This document shows, one piece after another, positions 52,651-60,803 of a DNA stretch of 64,000 nt. Under the pieces are notes generated by a model that did not search any database, had not been told where the DNA came from, and saw nothing but the letters and a program-made list of their open reading frames with translations. This DNA comes from Bradyrhizobium diazoefficiens (GTDB taxonomy: Bacteria; Pseudomonadota; Alphaproteobacteria; Rhizobiales; Xanthobacteraceae): contig NZ_JAFCKW010000028.1 in the NCBI RefSeq assembly GCF_018129965.1, positions 18,956 to 82,955 of the forward strand, given 5' to 3'. Position 1 is the first letter of the stretch. The number at the start of each line of letters is the position of its first letter. The position numbers were made by a program, and so were the translations under genes.

Positions 52651-54258
52651 CTACGCCATCGTCTCCCAGAGCCGATGGGTCAGCACGCCGGCGCGCTTCT
52701 CGATCGCGGCGGCGGCATCGAGCGCGAGATCCTCGCGATAGCGCCCGGCGATGAGCTGGACGCCGATCGGCTCGCCATCGTGCAGGGCCACCGGCACCAC
52801 CGCACCGGGCAGGCCCAGCACGTTGATGGCGGAGATGAAGCGGATCTCGCCCCAGAAGATTTCCTGCACGCGCTCGGCGCTGACGGTGTCGTCGCGCGGG
52901 CCCGGCGTCGGCTTCACCGTGGTCGGCGCCAGCACCACCGGGTACTCCTCGAAGAACAATTGCCAGGCGCGGATATGGCCGCTGCGCGCCGCGGTGGCCC
53001 GCATCCAGGCCGGCAGGTCGAGCACATGCGCCTTGCTCTTCATGCCGTTCCACGCCTTGTGGAAGTCTTCGGAGGTGACCTTCAGCATGCCGGCTTCCTG
53101 CATCACCACCGTCTCGTTGGTGATGATGTCGCACCAGGTCTGCCAGACGCCGTTGATGTCGGGGACGTCGACCTCGCTGACGCGATAGCCGGAACGCTCC
53201 AGATGATCGGCGGCCTGGCGCAGCGCCGCGCGCACGGACGGGTCGACGTCCATGTCCTCGGGGATTTTGGCCAGCGCGACCTTGATCGGACCCTTTGGCT
53301 TCGGCCCGACCAGCGGCGCCGGCACCCACCAGGGGTCGCGCGGATCACGCTGGCTCATCGCCTCCAGCGCGAGGCGGACATCCGCCACGTGGCGGGCGAG
53401 CGGGCCCTGCGCCGACATCAGATGCGCCAGCATCGGCCGCTCAGCCGTCGCGCTGGCGTTGAAGGCCGCGATGCGGCCCTGCGTCGGCTTGATGGTGGCA
53501 ACGCCGTTGCAATGCGCCGGCCAACGCAACGACCCGCCGATGTCGTTGCCATGCGCGATGGTGCCGATGCCGGCGGCCACCGCCGAACCCGCGCCGCCGG
53601 ATGAGCCGCCGCAAGTGATGTTCGGATCCCAGGGATTGAGCGTCAGCCCGTGCAGGGGATTGTCGGTGAAGCCGCGGAAGGAGAATTCGGGCGTGTTGGT
53701 GAGGCCGATGACGATCGCGCCTGATTTCTTCAGGTTGCGGACGACGGGCGAATCCGACGGCGCGATGAAATCCTTGTTGGCGGGAACGCCGTTGAAGTTC
53801 GGCCGGCCCTCGTAGTCGACGTTCTCCTTGATGGTGATGGGCACGCCGTGCAGCAAGCCGAGCTCGCCGCCCCTGGCGCGCTGCTTGTCGGCCGCATGCG
53901 CCGCCGCCAGCGCTTCTTCCGAGAGATCGACCACGACCGCGTTCAGCATGGGATTGACCGCGTGCATCCGTTCCAGATGGGCCTCGACGGTTTCGACGGC
54001 AGAGATAGAACCTGCGCGGATCGCCGCAACCGTCTCCACCGCCGACCATTGCCAGACCGGCCCCTTGGGGCGTCGCAGCGCGGCGGGCGCCCGGGACGCA
54101 GCAGTCGCGACGGCTCTCCTGACGATTGCCTTGGGTGCTTTCTTGACCACTTTCTTGGCCGGCCGCGCGGCGACCGCTTTGCGAGGTGCGCTGGTCTTGC
54201 TCGAGGTCTTCGCCCGCTTCTTGGAAACGTTGGTCCTGGTCGCCGTCTTCTTCGCCAC
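52651..54258 (-). CDS. Amidase (amidase signature family) with Lys/Ala-rich N-terminal tail
   Basis: The 535-residue protein has the Ser-cisSer-Lys triad of the family: Lys144 (TIKENVDYEG), Ser219 (CGGSSGGAGSAVAAG) and Ser243 (GGSLRWPAHC). It should hydrolyse an amide bond; the substrate is unknown. The first 65 residues before the domain are unusual, rich in Lys, Ala, Arg, Thr and Ser (KKVVKKAPKAIVRRAVATAA) and look like a histone H1-type basic tail. Whether the tail is translated depends on ATG 54258, which has a usable upstream AGGAG. GatA function is unlikely, as gatB/C are not nearby. Confidence 0.9.
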   Translation of the reverse strand: MAKKTATRTNVSKKRAKTSSKTSAPRKAVAARPAKKVVKKAPKAIVRRAVATAASRAPAALRRPKGPVWQWSAVETVAAIRAGSISAVETVEAHLERMHAVNPMLNAVVVDLSEEALAAAHAADKQRARGGELGLLHGVPITIKENVDYEGRPNFNGVPANKDFIAPSDSPVVRNLKKSGAIVIGLTNTPEFSFRGFTDNPLHGLTLNPWDPNITCGGSSGGAGSAVAAGIGTIAHGNDIGGSLRWPAHCNGVATIKPTQGRIAAFNASATAERPMLAHLMSAQGPLARHVADVRLALEAMSQRDPRDPWWVPAPLVGPKPKGPIKVALAKIPEDMDVDPSVRAALRQAADHLERSGYRVSEVDVPDINGVWQTWCDIITNETVVMQEAGMLKVTSEDFHKAWNGMKSKAHVLDLPAWMRATAARSGHIRAWQLFFEEYPVVLAPTTVKPTPGPRDDTVSAERVQEIFWGEIRFISAINVLGLPGAVVPVALHDGEPIGVQLIAGRYREDLALDAAAAIEKRAGVLTHRLWETMA

Positions 54259-55253
54259 GTGGAATCTCCTGAAATCGCGCGGCGGAAGTTAGAAAGAGCG
54301 AGGCAACCTGTACAGCCGCGTTTGTGCATGCCAGTGCCACATGTCGCCGCGACCATCATGCCCGTTCGGCTGGAGCACATCCGAGCAACGCCGCTCCAGG
54401 GGAGGCGCGCCGGCGCGATCTCGCGGCGCACGGCACCCGAGCTTTGCGTTGGTTTCCACCCTCTTCGCCAAGAGGGCGCAGGGAAGACCGGGTGCCGACC
54501 GGCACCCGCGGTCCGCTGCGCGAATGCACACGCAGGAAGAACCGCACAGCAGCATACAGGTGTGGCCGGACACCCGGCCTTCCCTGCGCGATGGTTGGAC
54601 GGCGTATGCCGCGCTCTCCCGGGAGCCGAATGTCCTTCTGGCCTCCCTCACCCCAGCGGAAATTACCGAAGGCCGCGCGGGTTGACGCGACATCCGCATC
54701 CACCGGGGCTTGACCGTGGCTACGACGGTCAGGACCACACGGTTTGGCCGTACGCGCGGTTCGCTTTCCCCCGCTACTCCGGACTGGCGACGTTGTGCAC
54801 GTTGCCGCCAACCCGATCTGCGAGACGAACCTGTCAGCGCCGTTCGTCCGCGCGTGGCCACGAGCTCACGGGGACACCCCGCCCTGCCCGCACCTCTCGC
54901 GCCCGACGCTGCCGCGTCCACCGCATCCCCGGCTCGCGATCATGACGACTTCACGTCGCCCCTCAAGGATGAGCCGGGAGGCGCAACACATACGATATTT
55001 CCGAATTTCGGTAAAGTGGAATATTTTTCCGTCCGGGAGTTGACACGATGCCGATACAGAGGCCGCGGCGCTTTCCCATGGCGGCGCTCCCGATAGGCCC
55101 GGCATCGCGGGATGCGAGGCGGCCGTTGCTGCGAGAAATTAATTGCTTCCGCGTTCGCGGCGTCGCTCCCTAAAATCGGCCCGCACTTGACGACGTTCGA
55201 CGTCCGCACGCGCGCGTCAAGGTTCGCGATCCCGCAAGGAGGCCACCACGATC
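54259..55253. other. About 1 kb interval without a recognisable gene
   Basis: Frames here are short, overlap on both strands and match no family I know. The stretch holds phrases such as TCTTCGCCAAGAGGGCGCAG, GGCGTATGCCGCGCTCTCCC and GACGGTCAGGACCACACGGT that give the impression of a degenerate or dispersed non-coding sequence. The right end includes AAGGAGG (55236-55242), the ribosome site of the broken desaturase. It lies next to a pseudogene and a tRNA and may be remains of an old insertion. Confidence 0.4.
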
Positions 55254-55545
55254 ATGAGCAATGCCATCACTGCCACCGGAGAGAAGCCGCTGACCCCGGC
55301 CATGCTACGCGAGTTGTCGCTGCGGTCCGATCGGCAAGGTCTGCTCCGCGCAGCCAGCCACTATGGCGTCATCGTCGGTGTCGGCGCACTGATCTGGTGG
55401 GTCGCGTCGCGCTACGGACTGCTCTGGGCGTTGCCGCTGGTCGTCGTCCAGGGTTACTTCGTCGCTTCCTGTTCATGGTGGTCCACGAGACCGCCCACAA
55501 GACGGCGTTTGGCAGCCGCGCGCTTAATCTCGTCGGCATGCACTG
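55254..55545 (+). pseudogene. Fatty acid desaturase fragment, frameshifted and truncated
   Basis: From the ATG at 55254 a frame encodes LTPAMLRELSLRSDRQGLLR, then the membrane segment VGALIWWVASRYGLLWALPL, and continues to GYFVA. Near 55464 the homology shifts frame: FLFMVVHETAHKTAFGSRAL with LNLVG follows in the next frame, carrying the first desaturase histidine box HETAH (55484-55498). After about 55545 similarity to desaturases stops, so the remaining histidine boxes are missing. A strong AAGGAGG before the ATG suggests it was once functional. The call rests on a frameshift of one base plus 3' loss. Confidence 0.8.
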
Positions 55546-55746
55546 CGTCCCGGCCATTTTTTGCAGCACTCGAACGCTGATAAGCAACAGCCCGAAAGCT
55601 GCGAACGGCTGCGGCCAATTGCCTGCTTCTGACTGCGGAGATGGTCCTCAAGGAGCTTTTGTCGCGCAATATACCCGGCGTCACGCCAAGAGTTGCGCGG
55701 TTCGCAAGTAGCCTCAATTGTAGTCTTGCGTACCAAATCGCGGAAA

Positions 55747-55836
55747 TGGCGGAGAGAGTGGGATTCGAACCCACGGTACGGTTTCCCGCACACACGCTTT
55801 CCAAGCGTGCGCCTTAAGCCACTCGGCCATCTCTCC
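55747..55836 (-). tRNA. tRNA-Ser (anticodon GGA)
   Basis: The minus strand reads GGAGAGATGGCCGAGTGG at the 5' end, the anticodon loop CTTGGAAAGC with GGA, a long variable arm (GTGCGGGAAACCGTAC), the T loop GGTTCGAATCC and the acceptor CTCTCCG followed by encoded CCA. The acceptor and T stems pair. The long variable arm is normal for serine. Nothing in the window repeats its 3' end, so no att site can be shown, though a broken gene lies directly beyond that end. Confidence 0.97.
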
Positions 55837-56030
55837 GGAGCGCCTTCTCTTGAAGGGGCGCCGGTGATTTTGCAAGGGATCGCGAGGAAATCGGACGAAT
55901 TTTCCTTAAGTCATTGTATTTCAATGGAAATATATTTGTCCAATCAATCCCTGAAACGGCCGCTGGCTGAACCCATGGCGGGTTTGGCGCGACGATTCAC
56001 CGGAGACCACCAACGCCGACCGGGGGCGCC

Positions 56031-56372
56031 ATGACCATTCGAAAAACCATCGCTGCTCTGGGGCTGATTTTGGCTCTTGGCTCCGCTTTCTCCGGGCCTG
56101 CTCTGTCGCAGGTTTGTACCCGACAGGGTGTCGACGTGAGTTGCGATGACGGGAGGCACGGACTGCTTTCGGGGGATGTCATCCTCTGGCCGGACGGGAC
56201 CCGCTCGAGCTCGACGCCGCATCAGAGCGTGATCATCGGCAACAAGAGCTCGGTGCATGTCGGCGCCGGCGTGTTCGTCGGCCAGGGCAAGGGAATGGTG
56301 CCGCTGGATGATCCGAACGCGCCAAACAAGCGGCGATGCGCAATTCTGGAGGGCGTCTCGTATTGCTATTGA
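56031..56372 (+). CDS. Small exported protein of unknown function
   Basis: The 113-residue product has a clear signal peptide (TIRKTIAALGLILALGSAFS, then GPALSQ). The mature part contains four cysteines (VCTRQGVDVSCDDG; RRCAILEGVSYCY) that could form two disulfides in the periplasm. The middle is rich in Gly, Ser and Val (HVGAGVFVGQGKG). I recognise no family. It stands alone between tRNA-Ser and the otsA end. Confidence 0.72.
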   Translation: MTIRKTIAALGLILALGSAFSGPALSQVCTRQGVDVSCDDGRHGLLSGDVILWPDGTRSSSTPHQSVIIGNKSSVHVGAGVFVGQGKGMVPLDDPNAPNKRRCAILEGVSYCY

Positions 56373-56450
56373 CGGCGGGTCGCTGTCGAAGGTCAACCTC
56401 ATGCCCAAGCTTTTCGGCCTGCGCGGCCGAAGCCGCTTCGGCGCGGCGAA

Positions 56451-56517
56451 TGCCCGGGCATCCAATATCTTGGGATCAAGTGAACCGTGGATGGCCGGGA
56501 CAAGCCCGGCCATGACG
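56451..56517. repeat. Truncated family A repeat
   Basis: Only the right arm is complete (GTGGATGGCCGGGACAAGCC, then CGGCCATGACGG); the left side keeps just TGCCCGGGCATCCA. It lies between the convergent small exported gene and otsA. Confidence 0.75.
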
Positions 56518-56524
56518 GAAAACT

Positions 56525-57988
56525 TCACAACAACCGCACACCCGAGATCGCCGATTTCAGCCAGCGCAGCGCCTGGGGAGGCTCCGTCGCGAGCGGTGCA
56601 ACCGCTGCCTTCTCGGTCCGGCATTTCTCGAGCTCGGCGACGAAATCTGCGGCCCATTGCTGGATGGTGTGGCCACGCAGCGTCTTCATCATCGCTTCCC
56701 AGCGCATCTTGCGCTCGGTGAGCGGCATCGAAGCAGCAACGGCGATGGCGCGGGCCATCCCGTCGATGTCGTGCGGATTGACCAGCAGTGCGGTGTCGAG
56801 TTCATTTGCAGCGCCGGCGAATTTCGACAGCACCAGTACGCCGGGGTCGGCCGGATTTTGCGCGGCGACATATTCCTTGGCAACCAGGTTCATGCCGTCA
56901 TGCAGGGGCGTCACCACACCCACCTGCGCGGTGCGATACAAACCCGCGAGTACGGCCTGGCTAAAACCCTTGTTGAGGTAGCGGATCGGCGTCCAGTCGA
57001 CTTCACCATGGCGGCCGTTGACGTCGCTGACGAGACGGGCGACGTCGTTCTGGAGATTGCCGTAGGCCTCGATCCCGCCGCGCGAGGGGTTGGCGATCTG
57101 CAGCAGCGAGATGCTGCGCGCAAACTGCGGCTGCGTGGTCCACAGCCGGTCGAATGCGCTGATGCGGTTGACGAGGCCCTTGGAGTAATCGAGCCGGTCG
57201 ACCCCGATGGCGAGCCGCTCGCCGTTCAGGCTGCGGCGCAACCGCGACACGTCAGGATGCGAGACCGACTTCGCGGCATAGGCGGCAAACTTCTCTGCAT
57301 CGATTCCGATGGGAAAGACCTGGCAATGGGTGCGGCCCGACTGCGAGATGACGACGCCGTCCTCGACGGTGAGGCCAAGCTCGCCGCCAGCATAGCCGAG
57401 GAAATTCTGGCAGTCCTCTTCGGTCTGGAAGCCGAGCAGATCGTAAGCCAGCATGGCCGTAATCAGTTCGCGATGATTGGGCACGCCCTGCATCACCGCG
57501 GCGACGGGCCAGGGCGTGTGCAGGAAGAAGCCGATGGGATCGTCGACGCCGAGATCGCGCAGCTCCGCGCCAAGCGCGAGGAAATGATAATCCTGCACCC
57601 AGAACGCCGTCTCGTCCTTGCGGAAGCGCAGCAAGGCGCGCGCCATGAAGGCGTTGACCTCGCGATAGCTGACATAGTCGTCCTGGGAGACGCGGATCAG
57701 ATCGCTGCGCGAATGCAGCGCGGGCCACAGCGCCGAATTGGCGAAACCTTCGTAATAACCGCCATAATGCGCAGCCGGCAGATCCAGAGTCGCGATCGCG
57801 CCGGCGCCCAGCGCCTCGATCTCGGCGAACGGCTCCTTCTGGTGGCCGTCACGCACGCGGCCGGAGGAACCGACCCAGATCGCGCCCGAATTTTCGACCA
57901 CGGGGAGCAATGCCGCGGCCAGGCCGCCCGTCATGGGCTCGTTGGGCTTGCCGCGTGCCACTCGATTTGAAACGACGACTAAGTTCAC
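56525..57988 (-). CDS. otsA: Alpha,alpha-trehalose-phosphate synthase
   Basis: The 487-residue GT20 enzyme joins glucose from UDP-glucose to glucose-6-phosphate, the first step of trehalose synthesis. Substrate residues appear in VVVSNRV, GGYYEGFANSALWPALH, WVQDYHFLALG, GFFLHTPWP, GVDRLDYSKGL and DGMNLVAKEYVAAQ. AGGAGG lies nine bases before a GTG at 57988, which I take as start over the ATG at 58009 that precedes that site. A candidate EcfG promoter lies 33-58 bases upstream. otsB precedes it on the same strand by 214 bases. Confidence 0.95.
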   Translation of the reverse strand: MNLVVVSNRVARGKPNEPMTGGLAAALLPVVENSGAIWVGSSGRVRDGHQKEPFAEIEALGAGAIATLDLPAAHYGGYYEGFANSALWPALHSRSDLIRVSQDDYVSYREVNAFMARALLRFRKDETAFWVQDYHFLALGAELRDLGVDDPIGFFLHTPWPVAAVMQGVPNHRELITAMLAYDLLGFQTEEDCQNFLGYAGGELGLTVEDGVVISQSGRTHCQVFPIGIDAEKFAAYAAKSVSHPDVSRLRRSLNGERLAIGVDRLDYSKGLVNRISAFDRLWTTQPQFARSISLLQIANPSRGGIEAYGNLQNDVARLVSDVNGRHGEVDWTPIRYLNKGFSQAVLAGLYRTAQVGVVTPLHDGMNLVAKEYVAAQNPADPGVLVLSKFAGAANELDTALLVNPHDIDGMARAIAVAASMPLTERKMRWEAMMKTLRGHTIQQWAADFVAELEKCRTEKAAVAPLATEPPQALRWLKSAISGVRLL

Positions 57989-58021
57989 AGGTCGTCCCCT
58001 CCTGTTCATTCCACCCTGATT

Positions 58022-58046
58022 AACCGTTGTTCATCAATATGGTTCC
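58022..58046 (-). promoter_or_regulatory. Candidate EcfG-type stress promoter before otsA
   Basis: On the minus strand GGAAC (58046-58042) is followed after 16 bases by GGTT (58025-58022), one base from the GGAAC-N16-CGTT consensus. It lies 33 bases before the GTG start of otsA. Trehalose synthesis is a usual output of the general stress response in rhizobia, which supports the call. Confidence 0.5.
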
Positions 58047-58202
58047 TGTCATCATTTCTGCGAAATGAAACCAAAATCAGGCGCGCGCGTTGGAACCAGT
58101 TTCCTTCGCGGAACCCATCGATTTGTTTCAGTAAAGGGCGACTTTCGTAGCTGCGCGCCTCACACGACGCAAACCACAATGTGGCTCCGGCGTGACGCGG
58201 CC

Positions 58203-59027
58203 TTATTCCAACCTCGTGTCGTCGAGTAGCCGCGCAAGAAAAGCGCGCACATCGCTTGGCGCATCGAAATGGCCGTCAACGCCGACGGCGCGGCGGCCGA
58301 CCGAGAACGAGAGCCCATTCATGTCAGGCATGATCGCAAACACGGTTTCGTCGGTCACGTCGTCGCCGATGAAGATCGGTCGGCGCCCCCGGAACGGCTC
58401 ATGCTTCATCAGCTCGCGCACGCCGGTCGCCTTGGTGAAGCCGGAATGCTTGATCTCACAGACGAACTTGCCGGGCAGGACCTCGATCGGCGCATTCGGC
58501 AGATCGGCACGGATCAGCGACACGGCTTCGTAGATCGCCTGCTCCGCCTGCGGCGCGAGACGGTAATGCAGCGCCAGCGAATAGCCCTTGTCCTCGAGCA
58601 GAATGCCCGGGCTCAGCTTGGCGACCGCGGCCAGCCGCCGCTTCAGCTCCTTGTCCATCGGTGGCGCGTGCACGGCGTCGGCTTCGTTCCCCACCGACAA
58701 GCGCATCTCCGCGCCATGACCTGCGACCGCACGAAACAGGTCGGGCGCGAAGATCAGGTCGATGTCATTGAGCGAACGGCCGCTGACCATCGCCAGCGCG
58801 CCCGATGTCCGCTCCGTCAGGAGCGTGAGGGTCTCCGACAGACCTGGCGGCACCCACACCTCGCGCGGCGTCGGCATCAGTTCGAGCAACGTGCCGTCGA
58901 TATCGAGCAGGATCGCGGTCTCTCTCAGATGCGGGACGAGCTCATGCGGCATCCGCTCCGGTTTCCCCGTCTCGTCTCGTGCGGTTCTTTGGTCGACCAT
59001 CGGCATTTCCGCCAGTTCCGATTTCAT
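58203..59027 (-). CDS. otsB: Trehalose-phosphatase
   Basis: This 274-residue HAD-family enzyme removes phosphate from trehalose-6-phosphate. The catalytic DxD is in AILLDIDGTLLEL, motif II in AMVSGRSLNDID, the cap binds sugar through GYSLALHYR, and the metal motif is FIGDDVTDETVF. Length fits OtsB. The MFS gene ends four bases before its start, so the two are probably cotranscribed, with otsA further downstream under an additional promoter. Confidence 0.94.
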   Translation of the reverse strand: MKSELAEMPMVDQRTARDETGKPERMPHELVPHLRETAILLDIDGTLLELMPTPREVWVPPGLSETLTLLTERTSGALAMVSGRSLNDIDLIFAPDLFRAVAGHGAEMRLSVGNEADAVHAPPMDKELKRRLAAVAKLSPGILLEDKGYSLALHYRLAPQAEQAIYEAVSLIRADLPNAPIEVLPGKFVCEIKHSGFTKATGVRELMKHEPFRGRRPIFIGDDVTDETVFAIMPDMNGLSFSVGRRAVGVDGHFDAPSDVRAFLARLLDDTRLE

Positions 59028-59031
59028 GAGC

Positions 59032-60519
59032 TTACTCCATTAAGGCGAGCGGCCGCGCGATTTGTTCGAGCGACTTGCGTTCGGCAGCGACCGCATAGCG
59101 CCACGCCACGATCGCGGCGGCGATCATTAAAGCGGCCCCCAGCAGATAGCCGGCGAACACGCTCCTGCGTGATCCCGTGTCGATCAGGACGCCGAACAGC
59201 GCAGGTCCCGCGACGCCGCCGATGCCGGTGCCGATCGCATAGAACACCGCGATCGCCAGCGCCCGGACTTCCAGCGGGAAGGTTTCACTCACGGTGAGAT
59301 AGGCCGCGCTCGCGGCGGGCGACGCAAAGAAGAAGATCACCATCCAAGCGATGGTCTGTCCCTGCGCGCTCAGCGCTCCGATCGAAAAGAGATAGCCCGA
59401 TAGCGCCAGCAGCAGGCCCGACATGCCGTAGGTGAACATGATCATGGCGCGGCGGCCGAGCGTATCGAACAGGCGGCCGAGCAGCAGCGGGCCGAGGACA
59501 TTTCCGGCCGCGAAGGGCAGCAGATACCAGCCGACATGATCGGCGCTGATGCCGTAGAAGTCGGTCAGCACCAGCGCGAAAGTGAAGAAGATCGCATTGT
59601 AGAAGAATGCCTGCGCGCTCATCAGGACGAGGCCGACCAGGGCGCGCTTGCGATAGACGGTGAACAGGGTGCGCACGACGTCCCCGATCGGCGTATGGTC
59701 GCGCATCTTCAGACGTATTTTTGGGAAGCGGACATCATTGGCATCCTGATCGTGCCCGATCACCGAGCGCTCGATGTCGTCGACGATCGCGTGCGCCTGG
59801 TCAGGCTGGCCGTGGATCATCAGCCAGCGCGGGCTCTCCGGAATCCACATCCGCATCAGCAGCACGACGAGGCCGATGGTTGAGCCGATGAGGTAAGCCA
59901 GCCGCCAGCCGAGATCGGGACCGATCACCGCGGGGTCGAGCAGCACGATGGCCGCCACTGCGCCCATCGCGGCGCCGATCCAGAAACTGCCGTTGATGAG
60001 CAGATCGGTCCAGCCACGATAGCGCGCCGGCACCAGTTCCTGGATGGTGGAGTTGATCGCGGTGTATTCACCGCCAATGCCGGCGCCGGTAAGAAAACGA
60101 AACAGTGCGTAGCTCCCGACGCTCCAGGAGAGCGCCGTCGCGGCCGTCGCGGTGAGATAGAGCGCCAGCGTGATGAAGAACAGTTTCTTGCGTCCGATGC
60201 GGTCGGTCAGCCAGCCGAAGCCAAGCGCGCCGAGTACGGCGCCGGCAAGATAGGCGGAGTTGGCGACGCCGAGATCCACATTGGAGAAATGCAGCGCAGG
60301 GCTCTGCTTCAGCGCGCCCGAGAGCGCACCAGCCAGCGTCACCTCGAGACCATCGAGAATCCAGGTGATGCCGAGCGCCAGCACGACACGGCTGTGAAAT
60401 CCGCTCCACGGCAGCGCGTCGAGCCGCGCGGGAATGCTGGTCTCGATGATGCGATCCGCAGCAGCCGCCATCGCGACTTCGGAGCCGTATTTCAGGGCTG
60501 GGCTCTGCTGCAATTCCAT
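59032..60519 (-). CDS. MFS transporter (sugar/aromatic acid type)
   Basis: The 495-residue membrane protein has twelve predicted spans and a loop of some 60 residues in the middle. Major facilitator signatures are GFGWLTDRIGRKKLFFITL in loop 2-3, FLTGAGIGGEYTAINSTIQE, PARYRGW, PESPRWL and GRLFDTLGRRAMI. It resembles sugar-porter or metabolite:H+ symporters; the substrate is unknown. The gene is directly upstream of otsB, so import of a compatible solute or sugar, or trehalose export, is plausible but unproven. Confidence 0.9.
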   Translation of the reverse strand: MELQQSPALKYGSEVAMAAAADRIIETSIPARLDALPWSGFHSRVVLALGITWILDGLEVTLAGALSGALKQSPALHFSNVDLGVANSAYLAGAVLGALGFGWLTDRIGRKKLFFITLALYLTATAATALSWSVGSYALFRFLTGAGIGGEYTAINSTIQELVPARYRGWTDLLINGSFWIGAAMGAVAAIVLLDPAVIGPDLGWRLAYLIGSTIGLVVLLMRMWIPESPRWLMIHGQPDQAHAIVDDIERSVIGHDQDANDVRFPKIRLKMRDHTPIGDVVRTLFTVYRKRALVGLVLMSAQAFFYNAIFFTFALVLTDFYGISADHVGWYLLPFAAGNVLGPLLLGRLFDTLGRRAMIMFTYGMSGLLLALSGYLFSIGALSAQGQTIAWMVIFFFASPAASAAYLTVSETFPLEVRALAIAVFYAIGTGIGGVAGPALFGVLIDTGSRRSVFAGYLLGAALMIAAAIVAWRYAVAAERKSLEQIARPLALME

Positions 60520-60803
60520 CGCGCTGTGGGTTTGACCAATAAAAGCGATCCCGCTTCACGATGTGGATGGGGCGTTCCAATCACGGGGAAGCGGCATTCC
60601 GCCTGCACCTGCGACAACGTCTGCGACACGGGCGGGTTCCCTTTGGAACAGCACTGCCCGTTTTCGAATGGCAGCAAGCCAGACTCCCGGATCGGCGTGC
60701 GCGCGAGGGCGAGCTTGTCCGGGACGACAGCGAGGATCAGGCGACAGCGTGGGGCCTCTGAGGCGCGAAGCGCCTGATGCGCAACAAACTTGCGAGTGCG
60801 CGC

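Noticed and set aside
54324..54713. 129-codon frame in the gap beyond the amidase
   Set aside because: Overlapping frames of similar length exist on both strands, with no domain, ribosome site or codon bias to support any of them.
60520..60803. EcfG promoter before the MFS gene (GGAAC at the minus strand near 60580)
   Set aside because: No GTT at 16-18 bases spacing after the GGAAC element.
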